Below the pieces are notes generated by a model. That model did no database searches, had not been told where the DNA came from, and saw nothing but the letters and a program-made list of their open reading frames with translations. From the NCBI GenBank assembly GCA_038025085.1, contig CM076147.1, positions 3,105,001-3,169,000 of the forward strand: DNA of 64,000 bases, in the 5' to 3' direction. The position numbers were made by a program, and so were the translations under genes. Shown piece after piece: positions 1-11,331 of the stretch; position 1 is the first letter of the stretch; each line of letters starts with the position of its first letter. This DNA is from Tetragonia tetragonoides (taxonomy: Eukaryota > Streptophyta > Magnoliopsida > Caryophyllales > Aizoaceae).

Positions 1-1479
1 TTGCTTGTGTTTGGTGGTTTCTACTTTCTTATGCCAATAAGGAATTTTTCTTCATTTCAAAATTGTGAGTAGCTTATTATTTTGATTCTAGTCTTGATTT
101 GTACTTGGGGAGTAGAAAAATGAAAAGTTGTTTGGTTGACAAAATGGAGGAGGTCCTCCTTGACAATTGGGACTTCTTGTAGTGTATAGGAAGTTCTACT
201 TCCATTGTTATAACCAGAGAAATTTAGCCACTAGGAATTCTATTTCTTAGGGACTACAACTTCGATGTTCAAATTCCCAAAGCAAAACCAAACTACCTCT
301 CCCTTCTTCTCTCCAAAAATCTAGCCTCCATCTTTGTTGAGTAGGGGCTTCGTCCGTCCTTTTGCTTATGGTAAGCCCTAAATTCTTGTTGTTTTGTGCT
401 TGTTAGGTTTAATTTATCTTAAATAATTCTCACTCTCTATTTGAGAGTCTTTAGTCCAATTCATTGGTTACGCTTGCCTCTCTTTGTGAGATATTGAATC
501 TTTGGTTTCTCAGAGTTCATGGTGTGGTTTGGTTCGTTGTTGGATGTTCATTGATGTATCAAATTTGTATTTAGAGTATCTACAAGAATAAGATAAGTCT
601 CAACACTTTGAAGACATTGCCGGATCGATGGATCCCCTCGTGAAAGACTGCATTATGAGGCATGGACTTGTTGGGTGTGGTATACGAAGATCTTTGTTTT
701 CTTGCAGTAGAGATTTGTGTTGACTGTCTTCATTTGATTTTTCTTTTTTTTTTTTTGGGGGGGGGGGACTTCATTTGATTTTGATATGTGTAATAGGTGT
801 CGTATGGCTTTCAATCAATGAATTATTCATTTTTTATTTAAAAAATAAAATAAAAAAGCAAACCAAGCTACCTCTTCAAATTTTATAAATTTCTCGTGGT
901 GGGTGCTGTTTAAGTTTGCTAATTTAGCTTATTGAAAGAAAGATGCGAGCTTGGCATGTATTTATTTTGAGAACGCAAATTTGGTATAGCTGCAGGAATT
1001 TTTTCTCCCAAGACATTCCAGAACGCAATTCAAGCACAAGAACACACATTTTATTTATTTATATTTTCACAAGAATATGCTATTATTATGTTCTCTGTAC
1101 CTCTGCTATGTAATCTCTATGCAAGCATGTCTTATTCATATGCTCACGTATTACCTGTTTCTTCTTTGGAATGCTAGTGCGAGCTTGAATTTCTTGTCAA
1201 TGAACTGATGTCTGAATCTACTGACTGTGTTTCTTTAGTTTAGAGGTGCATCTTTTAGTTGCCATTGAGCTCAATGAAACGAAAGTACAGAGTTTAAAAC
1301 GTATTTGTTGGCTTCTTATGGAGGAATTCAAGAGAAAGCAAGATCAAAGTATCCAGATAATTTAAAGCATGCTCTCTTTATCTGATTTTACTGATGCTGA
1401 TTTTATGTTATTCGCTTACTTTTATCATTTGAAATAATGGTACGAATGTCAAATTTCTGACATGACTGCTTATTTGTAG
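1..1479. other. AT-rich DNA, no gene supported
   Basis: I see no convincing coding region on either strand. There is a run of T followed by a run of G at about 736-768. The text has the feel of introns or untranslated sequence, with T-rich stretches and possible splice sites, so it could belong to a gene whose exons lie mostly to the left of the window. Confidence 0.4.
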
Positions 1480-1680
1480 ATAAATCCCGGATTCAACATG
1501 TTTGGATATGGAGATCCCCTAGAGGTTTTGTTTGGTTACTCACTGCCAAGTGAAGAGTCTGAACAGCCAGCAGAATCTGGTGTCTCAGCAAAAGTGCAGA
1601 GCCGCAGCCAAAGAAAAGCGAACCGCAGACATAGATTGCGCAACCGCCATCAAGATTCTTTGTCACTAGAGAAGTTGTAG
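1480..1680 (+). CDS. possible terminal exon of an unrecognised gene
   Basis: A 60-codon frame begins with ATG at 1498 and ends with TAG at 1678. It is preceded by a T-rich tract and TTTGTAG at about 1473-1479, which would serve as a splice acceptor. The peptide starts MFGYGDPLEVLFGYS and turns basic (QRKANRRHRLRNRH) towards its end. I do not recognise a family. Nothing else around it confirms a gene, and the following 500 bp hold only short frames, so it may be chance. Confidence 0.15.
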   Translation: MNPGFNMFGYGDPLEVLFGYSLPSEESEQPAESGVSAKVQSRSQRKANRRHRLRNRHQDSLSLEKL

Positions 1681-3030
1681 CATTGAGGTGGCTAGAAAAA
1701 CAAAAACTCTGGATATGGGAAGTGTTTAAGGCTCGTGCCCTCGTGGTTGCCAAATTTGTTAAAATGGAGCTTGTAATTGCCAACCTAGAATCAATGCTAC
1801 AACCTTCTGTAAAGTTGAGTCCATCAGATTTTATGCATAAGGATAAAATGTTGGTAACTGTATCTGTATTTTAGCAGGTAGGCAACAAATGCTGCTTTCA
1901 AACCTCGAACGCTGGAAAAACGAGTTTACAATTTGCATTTCGTTTGTATATTCTAGGAAGGATCCTTGCAGCTTTGGGCATACTTGTGTAAGAAGGAAGC
2001 AATTATTTTGTTTTTTTGTTGTCATAAAATACAGGAAAGGAAAATGCCTGTTTTTCATAGCAAATTTCTTGAAAGCTACTAACGTGCTACTATTACTTTG
2101 TGATGGAAATTACATGGGCAACAGCCAACAGGAGAGGATAAACGGAAGAACCTTCTCATATTAAACAAAGTTCTTTTGGTTATGAAATACAGTGGAAAAG
2201 CCCATTAATACCAATGTTTAAAAGTAAAAAGTTAGATCACAAGTCGTGAAATCCTTACGTCAAATTTTATAATGATTTTTTCCCTAATAACTTTCGCTCA
2301 ATAATTTTCTAAATTATTATTTCCACCTCTAAAATGTCATGTTATTAGTAACACGGAGCAAGTATCGGCTATAAAAATATCTCTAATTAGTTGAGATACA
2401 TAATGCACTAACGGAGTTCAATATTTTGAATCTAATATGAGGATACATTTTCATTTGATTTATACGATTTTGCTATATTTGTGAATTTCATTATCCTCGT
2501 TTTTATTTAGTTTAGTGTTCTATGATATTAATTTGTGTATTTATAAAAGTTAAATATAATAACTTGTATAAGATGGAGCTATGGGATATAGTCACTCACA
2601 TTTTCCCCTCCCTCCTCTTTATCTCTCATTTCTCCCTCTATTTCATACCTGACGGAATAGGTCCAATCCATACAAAACCTATAAATCTTTCTACGCAATA
2701 ATATGCGACTCCCACCATTAAATCTTGTAATCTTGTAAATAATTTCTTTCCAAATCCTAATATGGAACCCACACTGCATTGCTTAATAAAATTCCAAAAT
2801 GTCGTATTCATATCAAAATTTGCTAGTTTTGGAAATTTTGACGTAATGATATACGCACCATCCTTTTCCCTAATTCTATTATTCCTATCTATACTACTGT
2901 GTTAACGCGCAAAACGCTAATATTCCCGTATCTTATTCGATACGATTACCCAACATAATACATACAACAATAAAAAAAATTTAAGGCGGTTATCATTTCT
3001 AGTGTCACAAACTTAGACCTCCCAACCTCT
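1681..3030. other. intergenic, nothing recognised
   Basis: Short frames occur on both strands but none resembles a protein family. The stretch from about 2200 to 3000 is strongly AT-rich and is best read as the upstream region of the HSP20-like gene. Confidence 0.4.
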
Positions 3031-3040
3031 ATTATAAATA
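3031..3040 (+). promoter_or_regulatory. TATA box of the HSP20-like gene
   Basis: ATTATAAATA lies about 310 bp upstream of the preferred start codon and is followed by a CA/TC-rich, ATG-poor leader typical of a plant 5' untranslated region. Transcription would be expected to begin around 3060-3070. I saw no clear heat-shock element (alternating GAA/TTC blocks) just upstream. Confidence 0.5.
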
Positions 3041-3348
3041 ACCCAATACCGCAACAGAACATTTCTCTTCCTCACTCAAAACACCAATCAAATATTTAAT
3101 CAAACATCCCGATCACTCGAAAAGGCTCTCGATTGATGGTGCTCAACCCTCAAATATCTAATCAAACAAACCGAACCCAGAATCTTTCAGTTTCATTGCC
3201 ATTTTTCTCTCCAAATTACATTCAATCTCCCCTTATTCACCACCAATTCATGATTCCCCCTACACAACGTAATATCCTAATTTTATTCTCTCTCATCACC
3301 ATCACTAACTCATTATCCTCTAACCAACACCAATTTAACCCCAATATC

Positions 3349-3885
3349 ATGGCTGTCAAACGTAACCTCTCATCACTCTCATTTTCACCCCTAAATTCTC
3401 TCTCCTCATCCCAAACCTCACCCTCAACAACTCCAATGGCTCGAACCAAGAAACTCCGACGTCTCCCCCACGTATTCAGTAAGGTTCTCGAGCTCCCTAT
3501 CGACTCCGATACCGACGTTTTAATCGAAGATCACACCGATTGCATTCGCTTTATTGTCAAACAAGAAGACTTTGGTGATCGTGTGATTCTTGGACATGAT
3601 GTTCGAACTCATGTTATTGAGGTTCACCCTGGGATCACCAAGGTTGTCGTTAGGAGGAGAGAGAACAATCGGTTTCGGGTTTCGTCGATTGATGATCTTG
3701 AGCTTAACGTGTGGCGGTTTCGCCTTCCTGCTAGTGCTAGGCCGGAGTTGGCTATGGCGGTTTATGCTAATGGGGAGTTGGTTGTGACGGTGCCTAAGAA
3801 TGGGAGGGGTGAGAATAATAATAGGGTCGGTGATTGCAAGGGTTGGTTTAAGGGTAATATGGGAAGTTTAATTCTTGTACAGTAA
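3349..3885 (+). CDS. HSP20-like (alpha-crystallin domain) chaperone-family protein
   Basis: The 178-residue protein carries an alpha-crystallin-type beta-sandwich in its C-terminal two thirds. The strands run from VFSKVLELP through DVLIED, CIRFIVKQED, HVIEVHPGITKVVVRR and VWRFRLPASARPELAMAVYANGE to LVVTVPK. The last part matches the conserved end of plant HSP20 folds, where a hydrophobic-proline stretch precedes G-x-L-x-V-x-V-P. The family consists of ATP-independent holdases that bind unfolding proteins, or of HSP20-fold proteins with other roles. The frame is open back to an ATG at 3136, but that extension is Ser/Thr/Asn/Pro-rich and UTR-like. ATG 3349 (ATCATGGC) is preferred, and ATG 3436 is possible. 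The gene is intronless with its own TATA box. The C-terminal I-x-I motif of classical small HSPs is not visible, so an atypical member is more likely than a canonical heat-shock chaperone. Confidence 0.75.
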   Translation: MAVKRNLSSLSFSPLNSLSSSQTSPSTTPMARTKKLRRLPHVFSKVLELPIDSDTDVLIEDHTDCIRFIVKQEDFGDRVILGHDVRTHVIEVHPGITKVVVRRRENNRFRVSSIDDLELNVWRFRLPASARPELAMAVYANGELVVTVPKNGRGENNNRVGDCKGWFKGNMGSLILVQ

Positions 3886-3900
3886 TGTTTTAGTTTTCGG

Positions 3901-4114
3901 CTTTTGGTTCGTGTTAGGGTTGTAATTGAGTCGAGCCGGTTATGTGACTCTTGGTAGTTGGCTTTGTCAGAGTTCAGCTCGAGCTCGGTTATTTTCCTAA
4001 TGTTTCTGTTTTCCTTTTTTTGGTTCGTGTTAGAATGTAATTGAGTCGAGCAGATTCGGTGAGTCTTGGGAGTTGGATAAGTCAAAGTTCAGCTCAAGCT
4101 CGGTTATATTTCTA
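3901..4114 (+). repeat. imperfect tandem duplication in the 3' region of the HSP20-like gene
   Basis: About 99 bp starting GGTTCGTGTTAG (3906) is repeated 116 bp further on at 4022. Both copies carry GTAATTGAGTCGAGC and then AGTTCAGCTC(G/A)AGCTCGGTTAT. The copies have diverged by scattered substitutions and small indels. They begin about 15 bp after the stop codon, so they probably lie in the 3' untranslated region. Confidence 0.75.
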
Positions 4115-5046
4115 GATGCGACAAAGATGGAGATTTGACTAAATGTTATGTGGGATTATTACTAATTTACTACACTATGTTCAAGATGGAATCCATAGAG
4201 TTTTGGTAGAACCGAGGGCTGCCCCAATTTCTGAATTAATTGGAAGGACAATGGTGGCGAAATCGAAACCAGCTTTGGACTGTAACTTGTGAGCAGTTTG
4301 TGTATACTCCCTTTGGTTGAATAATGAAAGAAAAGGGTAACATTTTATTCAATGTGCTTGTGCTGGTTTCCTATTTTCCATTCCTTCAATCTTTGTATGA
4401 GTAAGGTTTCACGCATGTTAATGCCTATTCCTGCTGCTTGCAAGTTGCAAATGTTAGATTAGATTCAGAAAGGGTGTGGAATGGATATTACTTGATGATA
4501 TTGAAATCTTCTCCCATTTAATTTCACCTTAAAGAAAAAGGGTGAACATAATCTGACTATATCTGAATGAATATCACAAGCACAACCTAAAGATTATGTG
4601 TGCAGTTTTGTACCAACAGTACACAGCAGCAGGCAGCAACTACCTGCAGAATAATCTCACACCACAGAGATGACCTGACTTATGAAAACTCATATTGTCT
4701 TATAAATTTACAGCAACAAGAAAAACACACCAAAATGCGTTGTGCATTCAGCTTGCTAAAGAGTACGGCAAACAAAACGACGTGTGAACTGTGAAGCATT
4801 TACGGGAACTGGCCCCCTTGTTTCACTTTCAATTCATGTATTTCTTAAATTATTGTTATTCTGTCCTTTTAGGAAATGGGCTTAAAAAAAACAAGCAAGG
4901 GAGCCTTAAGCTTCACTAATGAAACACACTTAGACAATTCGCAAACTAAAATTATTTTGGAAAATAGGTGTTCTTAAGAAACTAAAAGTCATATGTATGA
5001 CAGAGTACCCTACCTATCTACGTACTCATTTCAACATCGACTTTAC
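4115..5046. other. intergenic, nothing recognised
   Basis: No frame of interest appears. AT-rich text at 4300-4340 could supply the polyadenylation site of the HSP20-like gene. Confidence 0.4.
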
Positions 5047-5142
5047 ACAGTGTCTTCAAAGAGGTTCCCACCCAAGCGGGGTATTAGGGTAAGGCGGAGT
5101 CATACGCAACCTTATCCCTGTAAAAACAGAGTGGTTATTTCC
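5047..5142 (-). mobile_element. Au-like SINE, 3' body
   Basis: Read on the minus strand the segment starts GGAAATAACC and contains GGGATAAGGTTGCGTATGA, then CCTTACCCTAATACCCCGC and GGGTGGGAACCTCTTTG. This order (GGAAACAG-like start, GGTAAGGCTGCGTACA-like core, CCCxxACCCCGC, then GTGGGA) is the signature of the Au SINE family widespread in angiosperms. The tRNA-related 5' head with A and B boxes is not recognisable beside it, so this is a truncated or diverged copy. SINEs are mobilised by LINE reverse transcriptase. The call rests on remembered family consensus, not on a search. Confidence 0.55.
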
Positions 5143-5620
5143 TTTTGACTCTTGCTCCGATGCGTAATTACCGTCTGCAACTTCAGATTAGATAAAAAGT
5201 GCACTTCTTGCTGCTCACTAGACTCTCTGTGAAGCAAATGTAAAGGTGAATACATTCATAGGCCTTTTCATGAACCATGAAAAGCTGAATAAATACATTC
5301 ATCAAGATAAGACACTAAGTTTAGTACGAGTAGCCAAACAGCTATCACCTTCATGAAGAGTTCATCTATTAGCCACATCAAGGGAAATACACTGTTCCGC
5401 TACAACAACAAAGGTGCCGCAACATTTGTATCAGAACTGGCACTATCTTTCCCTAAGGGAAATTCGGAAGTACAAAATACTAAAATAGTAGCTACATACC
5501 ATTAGATTATGCACAAATATCAGTTCAAGCATCAAAAACATTGCACCAAATCACCAACCAAAGTGAAAGCATTAAACACAAGCATTCGAGAAGTCTTCTA
5601 GCTATCATCCACCTGACAAG

Positions 5621-6309
5621 TTAGGACTGAGGTGTAATTTCATCTTCATTCCCGACTCCTTTGATGGTTTCCTGTACGCATATCAATTGTGTTCAATCAA
5701 GAAGTAGAGCATTAGAACTCATAATAATCTACTTGCATAAATAAATAAATAATTAAAAAAAAATCGTCAAAGTACATGGATTTCATTCAAGACTAATAAG
5801 TAATACAACACATGGTGCAAGAATAGTTTGTATGTGATTTTATACCACTCCAGGCTCCAGCTACACATCTGAAGAACGGAGCAAAGGGAATTCACAGGCA
5901 ATATGGGATAACAGTTGAAACAAAATTAAAATTAACTAATTAAGCCTTCAGAGAGTTTCATTCTTACCTTTTCAAGCAAGCTCCTGATTTCTACATAAAG
6001 TTTCAGGATTTCTTCTTGTTGTGGCTCCAACTTCAAGCAAAGCTCTGTATCTTCCTTGGCCTCTGTAAGCTTCCGAAGTTCTTTTTCTGGCTATAGCTCG
6101 GCGTGCATATGCTTTCATGTAGTGCTCATCCAATTTTAACGCCTCTGTGCAGTCACTCTCAGCTTCCAGGTACTTGCTGATTTTGAGATTAGCAGCTGCT
6201 CTATTTGCATATGCTACACACGTTGGTGAGCGGATGATGCTTATTGAGTAGCAAAGAATAGCTTCATGAAATTTTTGCTCCTTGAAATACTCATTACCAT
6301 GGTCTTTCT
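5621..6309 (-). pseudogene. 3' fragment of a TPR co-chaperone-type gene (RPAP3/SPAG1-like)
   Basis: Exon 6309-5968 encodes two tetratricopeptide repeats (KDHGNEYFKEQKFHEAILCY, then AYANRAAANLKISKYLEAE, then DCTEALKLDEHYMKAYARRA). It begins after a CTCAG acceptor and ends in AAG followed by GTAAG. A 296-bp intron separates it from a terminal 17-codon exon (5671-5621, ETIKGVGNEDEITPQS then stop). The TPR style resembles RPAP3-type cofactors of HSP90/R2TP. After IARK an extra A in a five-A run (6082-6086 on the plus strand) shifts the frame. The expected continuation, starting ELRKLTEAKED, sits in the next frame. No upstream exons follow to the right. The frameshift and missing 5' exons suggest a relic, though intact splice sites and stop indicate it is recent. 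A sequencing error in the homopolymer is possible. Confidence 0.6.
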
Positions 6310-7965
6310 CTGAGGCAGCAGCTTCCATACACAGTTGCAAAGGATTATTTTTAAGACAACAAAAAAAGTATTATTAATATCAATGAGAAGAATTACAACA
6401 TAAGAGGACATGGAGTCCTCAAAGGAAGCATGTTTACAACTCAGCACATGAAGCATAATGCATAACCTGTGTAACAAGAGAGCTTCGAAAACATCCAGCA
6501 ACCTACCACAAAATCGCTAAATAGAACCCCCTATCCCAAACCATATCAACCGACAATGAAATACCAGAAAAAACTCTAGCATCCCCTTCTAACCAAATAC
6601 ACCAAAGCACTACGAAAATAGCACACTTCCATGTCTTTTTCTACTTCCTCCACCCAAGTCCTCCGCGCCTCACTTTTAGGAACACCATTACATTATCTAA
6701 CATTTGCAAAATACATCAACCACAAAATGTTTCGCTAGATAACATAGGTTTTCGGGCTTTGCCCGACTAATTTCAGTCTCGAAAGTTAAATGGAGAAAAA
6801 AAACCTCAAGTGGCCCTAAGGTGCCTTAAGCTAGGGCCCTCTGGAGAAGATCTTAACAACCTTATCAACTGAGCCCATCACTCAGGGTCACATCAACTAC
6901 TAAGAAGTTAAGATAAGGAAAAAACCTCTCTTCAGATTTGAAAGTAAATAGGTGGTGTCCATGAAAAGAATTAGTAATATGAAATCTATAGTGAAGTATT
7001 AGTTCAAAGAATGTCCACGAAAGTGACCATACAAACTAATATGAGCACGACCATGCAGTTGATGAGACATATCTTCTATTACGCATGTGTTATTGTAATT
7101 ACTGCAAGCTTCTTTTTGTATCCCTCAATCTTTAAACCAGTTGTTATCTCAATAGCAACACCTCCGTAAGGGTTATTCAGTAAGCCCTCTTGTTGCTCTA
7201 CGCAACAGTCTGGCCTTTTTTGGTTAGCTAGGAACTAAATCAATTTTCAACAAGGATAGTTTCTGCTACAAGCCCAGAAGACATATTGGACTCGATAAGA
7301 GAAGGTATTTTAGTGGCCTAGACGTAGAGTACGCCCTGAATTCACAACGTTGAACAGTAGCCCTTTGAACACTCTCTTTCCATCAACCTTTCAGTTTCGT
7401 ATTCTGGTGCTGTTGTGAAGATAGATAGATCAGATAACTCTAGGCATCCAGCTCCTCCACCATAGAATAGAGTGAACACAGATGGTTCAGCTCATGGTAA
7501 ATCTGGAGCAGCTTGATGCAGAGAAATAATTGGAGATGCTGACTATAATATAGTGTGTCCTGTGGAAATTAATCTAGGTGTGGCACACTCAAGTTTTGCT
7601 GAGTTTTTGTTTTAGACAAGACTCGAGTTTTGTTGAGAGATATTTAACATGAACTGATCACGTTAAACAGGCAGACTGGATGCAACTTGTAGTTCAGTGA
7701 AATCTGATGAGACACGCGAGGCCTTGGAAGTGGTGAACATATTTTACTGATATGGACACTATTACCAATGCTCTTGCTGAGTTTCAAATTCACCACAAAA
7801 TAAAAGAACAGAACTTGGAGGCAGATGCTCTCGAGAAAAAGAAAAGGAAGGGAAAACACATAACACATGGCTATGAATTGTTCTATACAGCATTGAGCAC
7901 ATGTACTTTGTGTATTAGGGATACCTCTTGTAATACTCCTCAGGGGATTCGTAATAGGGCATCGA
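6310..7965. other. intergenic, nothing recognised
   Basis: No upstream exon of the TPR fragment and no other recognisable coding sequence can be seen. Short frames here do not resemble known families. The right end is the target site of the Copia insertion; the sequence resumes at 11653. Confidence 0.4.
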
Positions 7966-8281
7966 TGTTAGGTTTTTGATGTAGGATATTAGGCTAGGTA
8001 ATTGTATGTTGGAGGAAGAGAGATGAATGCTAAGAGAGATGTGGAAAGATGATTGTATTGCTTGATACTCAAAATGCTTTACATCACCCCTATTTATAGT
8101 GGTGTAGGGTGGTAGACAATTCTCTAGATCTTTCTATGTCTAGAGTCTTCTTCATAATTATCCTAGACTATTATTCTAGATATTTCTAGGTAGACATTAT
8201 TCTAGATGTGTCTAGGTAGGTATTAATCTAGATCTTTCTAGGCACTAAGCTTAGATATGATTTTTCTAGATTATTCTAACA
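7966..8281 (-). repeat. Copia 3' LTR
   Basis: This is the downstream LTR of the minus-strand element. It contains an inverted TATA box (CTATAAATAG on the minus strand, near 8090-8100) and repeated TCTAGA-type motifs in the U3 part. It differs from the other LTR at one position, where TTATTCTAG here reads TTAATCTAG there. Confidence 0.93.
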
Positions 8282-8292
8282 CTCCCCCTAAT
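8282..8292 (-). promoter_or_regulatory. Copia polypurine tract
   Basis: On the minus strand TTAGGGGGAG directly precedes the LTR start TGTTAG. This is the expected primer for plus-strand DNA synthesis. Confidence 0.8.
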
Positions 8293-8638
8293 CTAGAAAA
8301 AATCTTGAACTCCAAGTTGTTCTCTGAAGTGCATGAATTTTTTTGGTGGTAATGCCTTGGTAAATATGTCTGCGAGTTGCTCTCCCGTCTTGCAGAATTG
8401 TAACTCGATCTCCTGTTGTTCAACCAACTCTCGTATGAAGTGATGCCGTATCTCGATATGCTTTGATCGGCTGTGAGTAGGCTTTCGCGACGAGCCGGGC
8501 CTTCAATTTGTGGATGGAGCCATCTTCATTGTGCTTGATCTTGTAAACCCATTTGAGGCCTATTATGTCTTTCCCTTCAGGTCTGTCTACGAGCTCCCAT
8601 GTGTCATTCTTCTCGATCATTCTGATCTCCTCGGTCAT
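8293..8638 (-). pseudogene. Copia RT start fused to RNase H tail (internal deletion)
   Basis: The segment opens with the start of a Copia reverse-transcriptase domain (NDTWELVDRPEGKDIIGLKW, then [20 protein letters not shown]) and breaks off after AKAYSQ near 8477. The text then jumps, in another frame, to the end of the RNase H/pol region: [20 protein letters not shown], then [20 protein letters not shown], then a TAG stop at 8293-8295 immediately before the polypurine tract. Everything between is missing, including the YVDD catalytic motif of RT and the acidic residues of RNase H. The deletion makes the element dependent on helper enzymes. Confidence 0.9.
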
Positions 8639-8725
8639 GGCTTCGATCCATTTATCTTCTTTTGCTGCTTCTTGGAAGTTTTGTGGCTCACTGGCAAATA
8701 ATGCAAATTCCGTGGTTGTTTGATT

Positions 8726-9811
8726 TCATTGATAATCTTCCAAGTAAGTCGGAGGGTGACGATCTCGTTGTGAGCGGCGCACTGGTTGAGGAGAATTTGT
8801 GAGACTTGATCTTGGAGATGAATTTGGTGAGTTCGGGCCTGTTGGAATCCTCGGAGATAAAGGTGCTTCTCCTTGATCACGAACTCCCTGAGAAGAGCTA
8901 GATGGAGAATATTCTTCTATGGCTGGTTGCGGAGCGTGTTCTGTCCATCTCCATTCTGCAACTTCATCGAATATGACGTCTCTTGAAATGATCAACTTCT
9001 TGGACTCAGGCTTGTAGAGGCGATATCCTTTTGATTCATCACTGTATCCAATAAAGATACATTTTTCTCCCTTTTCATCCATTTTTTCTCGGTTCTCCTT
9101 TGGAATGTGGGAATAGGCAACGCACCCAAAAATTCTAAGGTGCTCAATTACGGGCTTTCTTTTGTACCAAGCCTCGTAGGGTGTCATATCCTGAACCGCC
9201 TTTGTTGGAGATCTGTTTAGAATATAAACAGCTGTATGGATAGCTTCAGCCCAAAAGTATTTGGGCAAATTCTTTGCTTGTAGCATGCTGCGGGCCATTT
9301 CTGCAATTGTTCTATTTTTTCTTTCCGCTACACCATTTTGTTGAGGTGTGCGTCTTACGGTTAATTCTCTTCTGATTCCATGCTTCTTACAAAAGCTAAG
9401 GAATATAGTGCTTGTGAATTCTCCTCCACGATCTGTTCTAAGAGTTTTAAGAGGATGTCCACTTTGTTTTTCCATGAGAGCCTTGAATTGGACAAAGAAT
9501 GAGAATGCCTCTGATTTATACTTTAAGAAATATACCCACATCATGCGGGTATAGTCATCCACAAATAGAAGAAAATATCTTCTACCGCCAATAGAGTTGT
9601 TCTTGGCTGGGCCCCAAATATCTGCATGAACAAGCTCTAAAGAAGCCTTGGCCCTCCAAGACGTCTTAGGAAATGGCAATCTATGCATTTTTCCATAAAT
9701 ACAACCATCACATATTTTCTTTTCATCATTTATTGGGGGAAGGCCAATCACCATTTCCTTTTGATTTAAGAGTTTTAGACTCTTGTAGTGTAAGTGCCCG
9801 AATCTCCAATG
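8726..9811 (-). pseudogene. Copia GAG-pre-integrase and integrase
   Basis: The frame starts with the GAG-pre-integrase zinc region (HWRFGHLHYKSLKLLNQ, then CDGCIYGKMHRLPF). The integrase core follows, with the catalytic triad visible as HADIWGP (D), LRTDRGGEF (D) and QQNGVAERKNRT (E). Downstream come KYFWAEAIHTAVYILNRSPT and the conserved GCVAYSHIP and CIFIGYSDESKGYRLY segments. The end is the Ser/Pro-rich linker, SPQPVRRSQRDRHPPTYLED. A TAG at about 9808-9812 interrupts the junction to protease, probably replacing a Trp codon (TLW-HWRFGH in relatives). The integrase core itself looks intact over roughly 340 codons and would insert the DNA copy into host chromatin if it were expressed. Confidence 0.9.
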
Positions 9812-11245
9812 CTACAATGTAGAATCATCACTTGTGCAATTGAAAGCAACTTTTTGCTTTAGTGGCATTCTTAATGGAAATATTTTATTTGAGGCCATTT
9901 TTACTGTTGTGACTAATTGACCCTTTTTCTTGTCATATATGATACATTTATCCTCATCAAATTTAACCATGTAGCCTCTTTGGACTAACTGGCCCACACT
10001 TAGTAGATTTTGAGCAAGGCCCGGGACATTTAAAACATCATCAATGATTTTGGATAAGCCGTTTTCAGTTTTAACGGCGATTGTCCCTTTCCCTCCTACA
10101 TCTTGAGATCTTCCATCACCAAGAGTAATTTGAGATTTAACATTTTCATCAAATTTGACAAACGCTTTTTTATCGCTTGTCATGTGGTTTGAACAACCAC
10201 TATCTAAATACCAAATATCAGAGGATTCTTGGTGGGCATTTAGACAAGAATAAAACAATTGATTAGAAGGGTCATTTTTCTCTGTGAAATTAGCCTCATC
10301 TTTTTTCCGGAACCAACAATCTTTTTCAAGATGGGGTGTGTCTTTTGCATTTTTTGCATTTAAACCGGCAATCTTTTGTGTCGTGATTATTTTTCTTGCA
10401 TAATTTGCAATAGGAACTCGATTGAATGTTTTCTCGGTCCCCATGATTTCTATAATCACCTCTCCCCTACCACGGTTATTTGATGTTCCTCTTTTTTGTT
10501 GGAAATTTTTACCGTGGCTATATTGATTTTTATTTTCTCTATTATAAGAGAATTTCAATTTGGCTTGGAAAGCCTGTTCTAGTGGCTCATCTTCAAATCT
10601 ACGCATTCTCTCTTCATGTGCATGGAGTGAACCCATTAGTTCAGTTAAGGTTAGCGTAGATAAATCTTTAGACTCCTCTATTGCAGCCACAACATGATCA
10701 AATTTTGACGGAAGGCTTCTTTATATTTTTTGTATGATTTTTAGATCTTGAATGGTGTCTCCATAGCTACGAATTTGATTAGTGATATTAGAGACACGGG
10801 TAAAGAATGCTTGAATTGTTTCTCCTTCCGACATTAATAATGTATCAAAATCCTTCCAAAGAGATTGAAGTTTAATGACAATTACCTTATCGGAGCCCTT
10901 AAACTCTTTTTGTAGATTACTCCAAGCCTCCTTGGCCGTTGTTGCAGCCATAATTCTTAGAAAGATTGTTTCTGCAACTCCCCGATGGATGACCGATAGT
11001 GCAGCAGAGTCCCGCCTTTGATCTTCTTCATATTGTTTTCTTTTATTTTCATCCCAAGATGCTAATTCGGTAACATCTTTTGGTGCTTGGTACCCATTTT
11101 GTACCAAATCCCAGAGGCCTTGTGCCATTAGCAAGGTCCTCATTTGAATACTCCAATAATCATATTTCTCCCCGGTGAATATTGGTACCCAATTATTTTG
11201 AGCATATGTAAATGTAGTGTTTGAGGTTGATGGTGATGATGCCAT
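9812..11245 (-). pseudogene. Copia gag and aspartic protease
   Basis: Gag starts at ATG 11245 and contains the UBN2/DUF4219-type capsid region (WVPIFTGEKYDYWSIQMRTL, LMAQGLWDLV, then AKEAWSNLQKEFKGSDKV). A TAA near 10719 replaces a likely Leu codon (KI-stop-RSLPSKFDHVVAAIEE), and the frame then continues. Two zinc-knuckle signatures, CKLCKKNNHDTKDC and CKKC..HLEKDC, can be read only in a shifted frame between about 10435 and 10320. Two nearby indels have therefore shifted and restored the frame. The protease follows, with YLDSGCSNHMT as the catalytic Asp motif and LLSVGQLVQRGY downstream. Gag would form virus-like particles and protease would mature them. Confidence 0.88.
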
Positions 11246-11317
11246 AAGATTTTTGTGGTGGTGTAAGGGAAAATTTGGTATGGGGTAAATTTGTTTGTGG
11301 AGGTCTTGAGTTTAGTA

Positions 11318-11330
11318 GGCTCTAATACCA
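11318..11330 (-). promoter_or_regulatory. Copia primer-binding site (initiator-Met tRNA)
   Basis: On the minus strand TGGTATTAGAGCC begins one base after the 5' LTR. It matches the complement of the plant initiator tRNA-Met 3' end except for one base relative to TGGTATCAGAGC. Confidence 0.85.
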
Positions 11331-11331
11331 C

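Noticed and set aside
7752..7979. Plus-strand frame of 75 codons running to the Copia LTR
   Set aside because: Low-complexity Lys-rich tail, no family resemblance, and it ends inside the inserted LTR.
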